Shown piece by piece: positions 17,179 to 25,557 of a stretch of DNA of 57,773 bases. The position numbers and the translations under genes are program-made. The notes below the pieces were generated by a model, which was given only the letters and a program-made list of their open reading frames with translations, was not told where the DNA came from and made no database searches. Position 1 is the stretch's first letter. Each line of letters opens with the position of its first letter. This DNA is from an uncultured bacterium (GTDB lineage Bacteria; Verrucomicrobiota; Kiritimatiellia; CAIKKV01; CAIYGI01), in the NCBI GenBank assembly GCA_903925685.1, contig CAIYGI010000186.1, forward strand, positions 1-57,773, given 5' to 3'.

Positions 17179-18216
17179 CTAGACAATCCTCCGCCGCAAC
17201 AAGGTATTCAGCGCCGCGCCCAACATCGCCAACGCCAGACCTGGCAGAATGAAGGCGGGGGCGTATTCGTGGTACTGGCGGAATTCCTCCGAGGTGACGG
17301 CGGTTTTCTCAAGGCGATTGATGTCCTCCAGCGCGTCGGCGAGTCCCTTCGGGTCCTTGACATTGAAGTATCGTCCGCCGGTGGCGCCTGCGATGCGGCG
17401 CAACTGTTCTTCATCGATTGTCACATCGGCGTAACCGATGGTTTCACGGCCGAACATGTCGCGGGCGCGGAATGGAGCGCGACCGGTGCTGCCAACGCCG
17501 ATTGTATAAACCCGCAGTCCCATCGATTTGGCGAGTTTGGCGGCCTCGTCGGGTTTATTGACGCCGGTGTTTGAGTCTCCGTCAGTGAGCAGCACGATCA
17601 CCCGGCTTTTGACGTTGGTGGCGGTCTGCAGACGCGCGCAGGCGGTGGCCAGGGCATCGCCAATGGCCGTGCGCATTTCTTCCTCATTGACCACCCGGCC
17701 CTGGTTGTCAATCACCTGCGACGGAATAGCAATGCCCTTGAGGATGTGCGCCAGCGCGGCATGGTCCAGCGTCAGCGGCGCGCGGCTGGTGGCATAGCCG
17801 CCGAAACTGACGATGCCGATCAGGTCGTTGGGACGGCTTTCGATGAAACGCGTGAAGGTTTCCTTGACGACATCCAGGCGGCTGCGCAGAGCGTCGCTGG
17901 TCGAGAAATCGAGCGCGTCCATCGAGCCTGAGACGTCGAGCACGGTTTCAATGGCAATCGCGTCCGTGTGCCGCGTGACACGTTCCAGCACGGTCTGAGG
18001 GCGCGCCATGGCGATGATCGCGAGCGCCACACCAAGCAGCACGAGCCAGGGGGAGACGGGCCGCAAGCGGACGCGCCATGTCGGCGCGCTGACCGGCAGT
18101 CTGGCAAGCGCCGAAAAGGGCAGGGCGGGCTGGCGGCGCCGACGCAGCACCATCCAGGCCGCCGCCAGTAGCGGCAGGAAAAGCAGGAAGGCCAGTGGAG
18201 TGGCAAAACGGAACAT
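17179..18216 (-). CDS. BatA-like VWA-domain membrane protein
   Basis: AIETVLDVSGSMDALDF, VIVLLTDGDSNTGVNKP; N- and C-terminal TM helices. Confidence 0.85.
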   Translation of the reverse strand: MFRFATPLAFLLFLPLLAAAWMVLRRRRQPALPFSALARLPVSAPTWRVRLRPVSPWLVLLGVALAIIAMARPQTVLERVTRHTDAIAIETVLDVSGSMDALDFSTSDALRSRLDVVKETFTRFIESRPNDLIGIVSFGGYATSRAPLTLDHAALAHILKGIAIPSQVIDNQGRVVNEEEMRTAIGDALATACARLQTATNVKSRVIVLLTDGDSNTGVNKPDEAAKLAKSMGLRVYTIGVGSTGRAPFRARDMFGRETIGYADVTIDEEQLRRIAGATGGRYFNVKDPKGLADALEDINRLEKTAVTSEEFRQYHEYAPAFILPGLALAMLGAALNTLLRRRIV

Positions 18217-18218
18217 GC

Positions 18219-19287
18219 CTACACTCCTCCCGGCGGGGTTGGTGTTACGGTTGCCGTTTGAACCGCGACATCGGTCTCGATGTAGGTGCGCGCCGTGGCG
18301 ATCGCATTGTCAATGGCCGGGCGCGTGGGTTTAAAGGCAGCGTACTTCACCAGGTCGGCGGCCTCGAGGAAATCGCAGAGGGGCCCGAAACCTGGAGCAC
18401 GGCTGACGGCTTGCAGAAACTCTTCCGTGGTCTGTTCCCTGGCGCGGATGGCATGCGCGCGTTCGATGTAGACGCGGACAATGCCCGTCAATTCGTAGTA
18501 GAAGTCCTTGACGCGCTGGTGTCCGACCAGATCCCGCGCCAGCAGTTCCTGAAGTTCCCAAAGCGCGCGCTCCTTCGGCGACAGTCTGCGCAGCACTATC
18601 TCGCGATGCCAGCGGCGCAGCAGTCGGTATGCGCCATAGACCAACCCCGCCGCCAGCAGCAACGCGAGCAGCGTCAGCATGATGTTGCGCGGCGAAGGGG
18701 GAATCCAGATCGGGCGGTCGGGCGCCGAGACGCCCGTGGGCAGCGCGCCTGCGATCAGCGGGGCTTCTTCGAAGACCATGGGACGCGTGGCAAGCCAGTC
18801 CGACATGCGCAGGCGGTCCGTCCGGAACCAGGTGACGATCAGCGGCGCCACGCGGTGTTCGGCGGCGGCCAGCGGCGTGAGTTTCACGATCCGCTCCAGT
18901 TCCCGCCGCCCGTCGCGAAGCTGAGGTTCGCTATCGTACGAGCCGTTGATGGTGAAACCGCTGAAGCGGTTTTCCAGGGGCGGCAGGGTGATGTCGAAAT
19001 TGGTTGGCGACGACACGCCGATGCGCAGGATCAGGTCGCGGTCCAGATGCGCCATTCCGGTATCGGCGCGCAGCGTGACCGTTACGCCGTCCGAACTGAC
19101 CGTTTCGGCGCGCGGCTTGTCGGCATCGGCGCTGCTTTTTGCCGTCGTCGAACGCGGCGCGCAGGCAACGCCCAAGGCCGCCAGCAAGGCCAGCGCGAGG
19201 AAACTTCGCAAATGTTTGCGGGTGAGTGAACAATTATTCCGTCCTACCACCTTCCACCTACCACCTTCCACCTGTGATGTATTCATC
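18219..19287 (-). CDS. DUF4381-like membrane protein of the MoxR/Bat cluster; array-encoded N-terminus
   Basis: ATG overlaps the DUF58 stop; MNTSQVEGGRWKVVGRNN encoded by heptamers; lipobox-like LAALLAALGVAC; central TM; PKERALWELQELLARDL. Confidence 0.65.
19244..19273 (+). repeat. Heptamer array (CTTCCAC/CTACCAC)n, about 4 units
   Basis: ctaccac cttccac ctaccac cttccac ct. Confidence 0.95.
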
Positions 19288-20191
19288 GCGTCCCACTCCG
19301 CGCGCGTCGTCGGTGTTTGCGTTGTTGGAAGAGGCGATGCACTTCCTTGACAAAGGGTCGGTCGGGGTCGGTGGAGAGATCGAGGGCATCTATGCGCAGG
19401 CGGCGAAAAGTTTGCGTGAGGGCCGCATTCTCCGCGGCGGCGCTGACGCGGAAGCCGTCGCGCAGGCGGCGGGAACCGGTATCCACCATCACCAGTGCGC
19501 CGGTCTCCGGGTCCTCCAGTTCTACCAGTCCGGCGTCGGGCAACTCGCGTTCCCGCGGATCTTGAATGCGGGCGCAAAGTACATCGTGATGGCGGGCGGT
19601 CGCGCGCAGTTCCTTCTCGTAGTTCTCGGCGATGAAATCCGAAACGAGGAACACCACCGCGCGGCGCTTTTGCACGCGATTGAGGAAGCGCAGCGTGCCG
19701 GCGAGATCGGTGCCGCGGCGGGTTTCCTCCATCGCCAGCACCTCGCGCACCAGGCGCAGCACCGCCGTGCGGCCCTTGCGCGGAGGCAGGTAGCGTTCGA
19801 TGCGGTCGCTGAAGAGGACCAGGCCCACCTTGTCCTGATTGCGTACGGCGGAGAGCGCGAGCAGGCCGGTGAGTTCGGCGGCGACTTCGGCCTTGGAGCG
19901 GTCGCCCGATCCGAAACTCTGCGAGCCGGAAATGTCCACGACGAAGAGAATAGTGAGTTCGCGTTCCTCGCAGAAGCGTTTGACATATGGATGGCCCATG
20001 CGCGCCGTGACGTTCCAGTCAATCGAGCGCACATCGTCGCCGGGCGTATATTCGCGCACCTCATCGAATTCTATGCCCTGGCCCTTGAAGACGGATTTGT
20101 ACTCGCCCGATAGGTGTTCGTCCATCAGGCGGCTGGTGACCACCCGAATGCGGCCGACCTGCTTCATCAGTTCATGTACGTCCAAGGGCAT
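19283..20191 (-). CDS. DUF58 domain protein
   Basis: GIEFDEVREYTPGDDVRSIDWNVTARMGHPYVKRFCEERELTILFVVDISGSQSFGS. Confidence 0.92.
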   Translation of the reverse strand: MPLDVHELMKQVGRIRVVTSRLMDEHLSGEYKSVFKGQGIEFDEVREYTPGDDVRSIDWNVTARMGHPYVKRFCEERELTILFVVDISGSQSFGSGDRSKAEVAAELTGLLALSAVRNQDKVGLVLFSDRIERYLPPRKGRTAVLRLVREVLAMEETRRGTDLAGTLRFLNRVQKRRAVVFLVSDFIAENYEKELRATARHHDVLCARIQDPRERELPDAGLVELEDPETGALVMVDTGSRRLRDGFRVSAAAENAALTQTFRRLRIDALDLSTDPDRPFVKEVHRLFQQRKHRRRARSGTR

Positions 20192-20201
20192 GGGGAAGAG
20201 T

Positions 20202-20229
20202 GGTGGAAGGTTGAGGGTGGAAGGTGGAA
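20202..20229 (+). repeat. Heptamer array (GGTGGAA)n, 4 units; left edge of RM island
   Basis: ggtggaa ggttgag ggtggaa ggtggaa. Confidence 0.95.
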
Positions 20230-20308
20230 GGCTGTTTGGTTTAAGGGTTCAAAGGCGTTCCATGGGGACGATGAGTTTTGTAAGGATTTAGACTGTAGAC
20301 GGCACACT

Positions 20309-21349
20309 TCATTGGTCGCCGTCCCTTTTTCTCTTTATCGTGAACGACTCTTTAGCCGTTTTGAAAGTAATGTCGTCATTACCCCAAGCGAGAGTCAGAG
20401 TGTCCGGCAACTTGTCGTCGAAAGCCGCCATTTGGAGAAGGACCGGACGAAGGTATTTTTCAATGAAGGTGCTCATGCACCTTCCTGCCTTTCCCTCAAT
20501 AACCTTCCATGCATCATCAACGTGGACACCGCCATCGTTAGCCTCAAAAGCCCTCTGTAATTCGGCAAGTCTGGTTGATGGTGTGGGATCAAGGACAATC
20601 AGCACTGGCGTAAGTCCTGCCGCCTTGCACTCGACAGGAAATGAAAGTTCTTCAGCAAAACGACCCTGTCCGCTGGCCGCAATTGTGACGCGCAACTTGA
20701 ATTCGTAAGCGATTTTGGCGTCAACGTCCAGACAGTCGATCTGCCGACCGTCTGCTGTCTGTTGGCCGCTTTCATTAATGCGTTTTACGGGAGAGTTCCT
20801 AGACCCAACCGTTACGCCGCCCATACAAGAAGCCAAAACAGGTTCAAATAGGTAGCCCGTCTCTTGGCCGCTTCTATTGTCAACGTCAAAGACCCATTTG
20901 CGCCACATTAGCCATGTTCCGAGAAGATTTGTCGGCACAATGCCATATTCGAGGAGGCTACGCGGGCCGACCTGATCCATTGTTGGTTTTGGCTGTGTTG
21001 AAAGAATGCGCTGGTATTTGGTGCGTCGCTTGAAAATCTCGCAGAGGTTGCCGAAGTATAGTCGGACATCCGGCTCCTTTCCGATAAGTTGGTCAAGTTC
21101 TGTCAAAAGTTCGTCCGTGGTCAAAATCTCCCATTCCTTTGGCAATACTGGTGGAATCTGAATGTCGAAGAATGATGGGATCTGCTTCTTAGGCGTTTTA
21201 AATGCCGCATTACACAATGACAATCCAAGATCGTTGGCCGAAAGATATAGAAGCCATGCGATTTCACTTGCCGACAGGGATACGCGATCGCCGCTTTGTC
21301 CAAGCATCCTGGCTTTGGCGAATTGGCTTTTAAGTTCAGTTGAAATCAT
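20309..21349 (-). CDS. Putative type II restriction endonuclease (PD-(D/E)XK-like)
   Basis: RQIDCLDVDAKIAYEFKLRVTIAASGQGRF resembles a PD-(D/E)XK core; coupled to the C5 methyltransferase. Confidence 0.6.
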   Translation of the reverse strand: MISTELKSQFAKARMLGQSGDRVSLSASEIAWLLYLSANDLGLSLCNAAFKTPKKQIPSFFDIQIPPVLPKEWEILTTDELLTELDQLIGKEPDVRLYFGNLCEIFKRRTKYQRILSTQPKPTMDQVGPRSLLEYGIVPTNLLGTWLMWRKWVFDVDNRSGQETGYLFEPVLASCMGGVTVGSRNSPVKRINESGQQTADGRQIDCLDVDAKIAYEFKLRVTIAASGQGRFAEELSFPVECKAAGLTPVLIVLDPTPSTRLAELQRAFEANDGGVHVDDAWKVIEGKAGRCMSTFIEKYLRPVLLQMAAFDDKLPDTLTLAWGNDDITFKTAKESFTIKRKRDGDQ

Positions 21350-22629
21350 GACAGAACATACCTCGTTGCTTTTTCGAACAATTTGAGTTGAGCTTCTTCA
21401 TCATCGATGAATTCCTTGAGCATTCGCTCGGTTTTTCGTAGCGCCGGGCTCATACCGTTCGATTGCGTTAGCGAAAACTGAAAATGTGGTCGCTTGGGTT
21501 CGTACACAACGCCGAAACCGTATTCCTTCACAATGTGCGCGGCAATGATTTCGGCAAGTAGAGGCGGAACGGCATTCGCTATCTGTTGCAGGCATGAAGC
21601 GGCTGTGCCTGAAAAAATGTAATTGTCCGGAAACGTTTGCAGTCTAGCGCATTCACGCAGCGAGAGCGGACGGTTCTCCGAGGGATGAATGAACTCACGC
21701 ATTGCTGCCCCTGTGATTGTCAGCGCTGGTTCGTCTGCAATCAATCGTTTTATCCCCGAAGGCGCGCCGCCCCTTTTTTCCGTCGGTGTTCCGTCGCACA
21801 CTCGACGATTCGCGCGACGTTTGAAAGAGTCGTGTTGCAGTTCTTCAGGAAGGTCGTTCATGGTCTGGCCTGGTTTAAGCACAGCCATGCGTGCCCGCTG
21901 ATCGTCACCCTGGACGAAGTAAAAGTGTTGCGCGACATCGGTTTGGTCGGATCGTAACCAATTCTGCAAATCGTTTTGCGAAGGGCGAGCATACTTTATT
22001 ACACGCTCGGAATCCGTGGTTGCTGGTGGTAGATCGGAGGTTGCCTCCAGAAATGTCGCTTCGGACTTGCGGAAGATTGCCCCACTGACGTTATGACTAT
22101 GAGGGGGGAACCTGAATATATGACCCAGCCGATTGCCAACCAACACAACCCTTTTTCTTCTCTGGGGGACGCCGTAAGCATGGGCATATATCTTCTCGAG
22201 GGTTACATTGTAACCGAGCGACAACACGGCCTTCACGGTCTCGCAAATGTACTGGCCGTCCCATGCCGTCAATAGTCCTTCAACATTTTCCATGAGGAAC
22301 CATTTTGGGCGCGATGCGTCGAGGATTCGAATGTATTCGGTTAAGAGTTTGTTTCTCTCGTCGTCCCAGAACTTCTGCCCAGCGCTGCTGAACCCCTGGC
22401 ACGGTGGGCCGCCGAGGAGAATGTCGACACTGTTCGGAAGTGTTGCCGGATCAAGTTGCCGAATATCGCCCCGCCAAACGTTCGCGGATGGAAAAAACGT
22501 CCTGTAGGATTGAACGGCGTCAGTGTCAATATCCGTCGAGAAAAGGAGATCGAACCCGGCCCGTTTGAAGCCAAGAGACAAACCGCCCGCACCACAGAAT
22601 AACGCTACTGCTTTAGGTTTCTGCTTCAT
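21346..22629 (-). CDS. DNA (cytosine-5) methyltransferase
   Basis: ALFCGAGGLSLGFKRAGF, GGPPCQGFS, ENVEG, GVPQRRKRVVLVG. Confidence 0.95.
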   Translation of the reverse strand: MKQKPKAVALFCGAGGLSLGFKRAGFDLLFSTDIDTDAVQSYRTFFPSANVWRGDIRQLDPATLPNSVDILLGGPPCQGFSSAGQKFWDDERNKLLTEYIRILDASRPKWFLMENVEGLLTAWDGQYICETVKAVLSLGYNVTLEKIYAHAYGVPQRRKRVVLVGNRLGHIFRFPPHSHNVSGAIFRKSEATFLEATSDLPPATTDSERVIKYARPSQNDLQNWLRSDQTDVAQHFYFVQGDDQRARMAVLKPGQTMNDLPEELQHDSFKRRANRRVCDGTPTEKRGGAPSGIKRLIADEPALTITGAAMREFIHPSENRPLSLRECARLQTFPDNYIFSGTAASCLQQIANAVPPLLAEIIAAHIVKEYGFGVVYEPKRPHFQFSLTQSNGMSPALRKTERMLKEFIDDEEAQLKLFEKATRYVLS

Positions 22630-22637
22630 GCTTCCTG

Positions 22638-23186
22638 TTAGTCCGCCTTCGCGCGTAGCAGCAACTTCGTAACGACCGCGGCTACCGTGTTCTCGTATCC
22701 CGACTTGCCAAGCGCCTTGAGTTCCTCATGAAGCAATTCCGGCGTCCATAACTGCCAATCGTTCTCTGCGAAGATATTTCTGAGTCTACTTTCGTCACCA
22801 TGGATCTTGCCTGCTGCGAGGCAGAGCTTTACGGATGGGTTAGTTGCGCAGAACCCTTGCTTCACCAGTTGCTTTTTGAGTTGCGCAATGAGCACCCGGC
22901 GCAATACCGGTTCCGTAAATAACTTGTATCGCTTTGCCGCTTTCGTATCCGTTCCATCGAAAGCGGACGCATGGACGCCGTAGGAGTCCAAATAGGACTT
23001 GCACTCCACGACTTGCAGTTCGTTAGTCGCACCCTTGTAGGCCACGATGTCCAGTTCCCAGCGAGGTGAAGATGGTCGTTCGATGGCTTTCTTGTCCTTT
23101 GACGTCAACTCCACTCTGACGCTGGTCCGTGTCCAGTAACCCTTGCGCTCGAGAATTTGAGCGATTACCTGTTCAAAGGCGTCCAT
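22638..23186 (-). CDS. Putative PD-(D/E)XK nuclease-like accessory protein of the RM island
   Basis: WELDIVAYKGATNELQVVECKSYLDS fits a D-x(n)-ExK nuclease core. Confidence 0.5.
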   Translation of the reverse strand: MDAFEQVIAQILERKGYWTRTSVRVELTSKDKKAIERPSSPRWELDIVAYKGATNELQVVECKSYLDSYGVHASAFDGTDTKAAKRYKLFTEPVLRRVLIAQLKKQLVKQGFCATNPSVKLCLAAGKIHGDESRLRNIFAENDWQLWTPELLHEELKALGKSGYENTVAAVVTKLLLRAKAD

Positions 23187-23205
23187 TTATTCATCTCCTA
23201 TATCT

Positions 23206-23219
23206 CTCCACCCTCCACC
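23206..23219 (+). repeat. Heptamer array (CTCCACC)2; right edge of RM island
   Basis: ctccacc ctccacc, opposite orientation to the 20202 array. Confidence 0.75.
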
Positions 23220-23222
23220 ATT

Positions 23223-24209
23223 TTACGGCACCGGTATTTCGCCCAGAATGGTGGCGATGATCGCGTCGCTGGTGAGCTCCTCGGCCTCGGCCTCGTAGGT
23301 CAGCAGTACGCGGTGGCGGAGCACGTCGGGGGCGACTTCCTTGACGTCCTGCGGCGTGGTGTAGGCGCGGCCGTTGAGCAGCGCGTGGGCGCGAGCGGCG
23401 AGGTTGAGGTAGATCACCGCGCGCGGCGAACCGCCGTAATGGATGTGCTGGGCCAGTTTGAGGCCGTAATCCGCCGGCTTGCGCGTGGCGCGCACGATGT
23501 CGAGCAGGTAATCGCCGACCTTTTCGTCGCAATAGACCTGTTCCAGGTCCTCGCGCAGTTTAAGCACATCGGCCATCTGCAGCACGGGATGGATGACGAT
23601 TTCCTCCTGCTTGGTGAAGCGCTGCATGATGCGCCGCTCGTCGTCGCGCGAGGGATAGTCCACGCGGCACTTGAGCATAAAGCGGTCGATCTGCGCTTCC
23701 GGCAGCGGGTAGGTGCCCTCCTGTTCGATCGGGTTCTGCGTGGCCATGACGAAGAACGGCGCCGGCAGCGGATAGGTCCGGTCGCTGATGGTGACCTGGC
23801 GTTCCTGCATGGCCTCGAGCAGCGCCGACTGCACCTTGGCCGGGGCGCGGTTGATTTCGTCCGCCAGCAGCAGGTTGGTGAAGACCGGCCCCTGTTTGGG
23901 AGCGAAGGTGCCTTCCTTGGGATTGTAGATCATGGTGCCGATCACGTCCGCCGGCAGCAGATCGGGGGTGAAACTGATGCGCCGGAATTGCAGGCCCAGC
24001 GCCTGCGCGAGGGTCTTGACGGCGGTGGTTTTGGCCAGGCCGGGCACACCTTCGAGCAGGATGTGACCGTTTGTGATCAGCGCAATCAGCATGCGGTCGA
24101 GCAGACGTTCCTGGCCGACCATGACTTTGTTGACCTCCTGTCGCAGGAGGTCGAGTTGCTGCTTGCGGGCGGCAAGCGCCACGGCGGGATTTAAGGGTTC
24201 CGTATTCAT
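23223..24209 (-). CDS. MoxR-family AAA+ ATPase
   Basis: HILLEGVPGLAKTTAVKTLA, DEINRAPAKVQSALLEAMQERQVTI, ATQNPIEQEGTYPLPEAQ. Confidence 0.95.
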   Translation of the reverse strand: MNTEPLNPAVALAARKQQLDLLRQEVNKVMVGQERLLDRMLIALITNGHILLEGVPGLAKTTAVKTLAQALGLQFRRISFTPDLLPADVIGTMIYNPKEGTFAPKQGPVFTNLLLADEINRAPAKVQSALLEAMQERQVTISDRTYPLPAPFFVMATQNPIEQEGTYPLPEAQIDRFMLKCRVDYPSRDDERRIMQRFTKQEEIVIHPVLQMADVLKLREDLEQVYCDEKVGDYLLDIVRATRKPADYGLKLAQHIHYGGSPRAVIYLNLAARAHALLNGRAYTTPQDVKEVAPDVLRHRVLLTYEAEAEELTSDAIIATILGEIPVP

Positions 24210-24215
24210 ATACTC

Positions 24216-24250
24216 CTCACTGTTCACTGTTTACTGTTCACTCTTCGCTC
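24216..24250 (+). repeat. Heptamer array (TTCACTG)n, 5 units
   Basis: ctcactg ttcactg tttactg ttcactc ttcgctc; spans the DUF4340 stop and the moxR start region. Confidence 0.95.
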
Positions 24251-25440
24251 TTAGTGGTGACGGTTGTATTGGTTGATGGCGCTGGTTTGTCTTTTACGAG
24301 TTCCGACGCGGGGGTCAGCATGGCGTCGGCGCTGTAGGCGCTCAGTTTGAAACACCAGGGCGCGAGGCGCGATTGCAGATCGCGCACCTCCGCAGCTGTT
24401 ATATCGCGCGCGGCGCGGTCGGTGGCGGCCCGCGTTTTCGCCGCGGCCAGGGCGGCGGCGTTGGTGCCGGCGGGCGGCGCCGCTTCGGGGGGCGGCGCAT
24501 AGGCGATGGCGACGGTGGCATAGCGTTCGGACGCGCTGGTGACGGTGGCGCCTAGTTGGATCGTGACCGTGCGTCCGTCGGTGCAGTGGGCGGTGAGTAA
24601 AACGGGTTGGTCGAGGCCGGTCACGGAGCCCATAAGTCCGGTCGCGGCCACATCGGCGAATCGTAGTCCGGTCAGCGCGCCGCCGATGCGTCCGATCTTG
24701 TAGTCGTCTGCTTCCTTATTGGTTGCTACATTCGATAGCGTCAAGCCACCTCCCGCTTGGCGGGTTAGTACGACGGGCGCGCGGTTGGGACCGGCAACCT
24801 CCATTTTGGCAATCTGGTCCACGGGAACGTCAATAAAGGTTGGGTCGAGCCAGGTTGCGATCGGACTGGTCAATTCCTCCAGACTGTCCGCCACCAGCAG
24901 CGCCTCGCCATCCTTGCAGGCGACATAGCGGCCGTCGGGATAGCCGCCCAAATCCATGCCGCCTGCCGCGCCGCCGCCGCTGCGCATACGCGGCTTGCCC
25001 AGCCGCAGCGCGGCGATTGTTTTGCCGCCGGCGTCCTGGAACGCGACCTCCGAGGCCACGCGATCGGTTGTTCCTGTGCCGGCGTGTGCGCCGGGAGGCA
25101 GCAGGCCCAGATCGTCCAATTGATCTGGATTTACGCGGACCACTTGCCGGATTTTCATGTCGGTCAATTTTTGCACGGCCTCGCGCAACTTGGCGAAGTC
25201 GGCCGGATAGTTCGCACGTTCCGCAACCACCCACTGTTCGTTAAGCCGCACGAGCGTGGTATTAGTCCCGCCGGGAGCGCTGATCACGATGCGGGCCACC
25301 TGATCGAGCGGCAGCGCTGGCAATACCTTGGTTCCGACGGCGGTCGCGCGTGTACGCGCAGTGGAATGGGAGGTGGCCAGCCAGGCGCCAGCCCCTAGCA
25401 CAAGCGCGGCAATAACAAGTAATAAAAGACGGTTTTTCAT
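24238..25440 (-). CDS. DUF4340-like protein
   Basis: Single N-terminal TM, VLPALPLDQVARIVISAPGGTNTTLVRLNEQWVV; follows the GldG-like gene. Confidence 0.75.
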   Translation of the reverse strand: MKNRLLLLVIAALVLGAGAWLATSHSTARTRATAVGTKVLPALPLDQVARIVISAPGGTNTTLVRLNEQWVVAERANYPADFAKLREAVQKLTDMKIRQVVRVNPDQLDDLGLLPPGAHAGTGTTDRVASEVAFQDAGGKTIAALRLGKPRMRSGGGAAGGMDLGGYPDGRYVACKDGEALLVADSLEELTSPIATWLDPTFIDVPVDQIAKMEVAGPNRAPVVLTRQAGGGLTLSNVATNKEADDYKIGRIGGALTGLRFADVAATGLMGSVTGLDQPVLLTAHCTDGRTVTIQLGATVTSASERYATVAIAYAPPPEAAPPAGTNAAALAAAKTRAATDRAARDITAAEVRDLQSRLAPWCFKLSAYSADAMLTPASELVKDKPAPSTNTTVTTKSEE

Positions 25441-25484
25441 GTTGTTTTCCTGTTTTATTCAATTACTCAGATGCACAGATTAAT

Positions 25485-25551
25485 AGTGAACAGTGAACAG
25501 TGAAAACGAATTCGCTGAAGCTTCCTGCATTCCTACTGTTCACTGTTCACT
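25485..25551 (+). repeat. Inverted pair of (AGTGAAC)n heptamers; long stem-loop
   Basis: agtgaacagtgaacagt (from 25485) and actgttcactgttcact (to 25551) are reverse complements over 17 nt. Confidence 0.92.
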
Positions 25552-25557
25552 TCTTTT

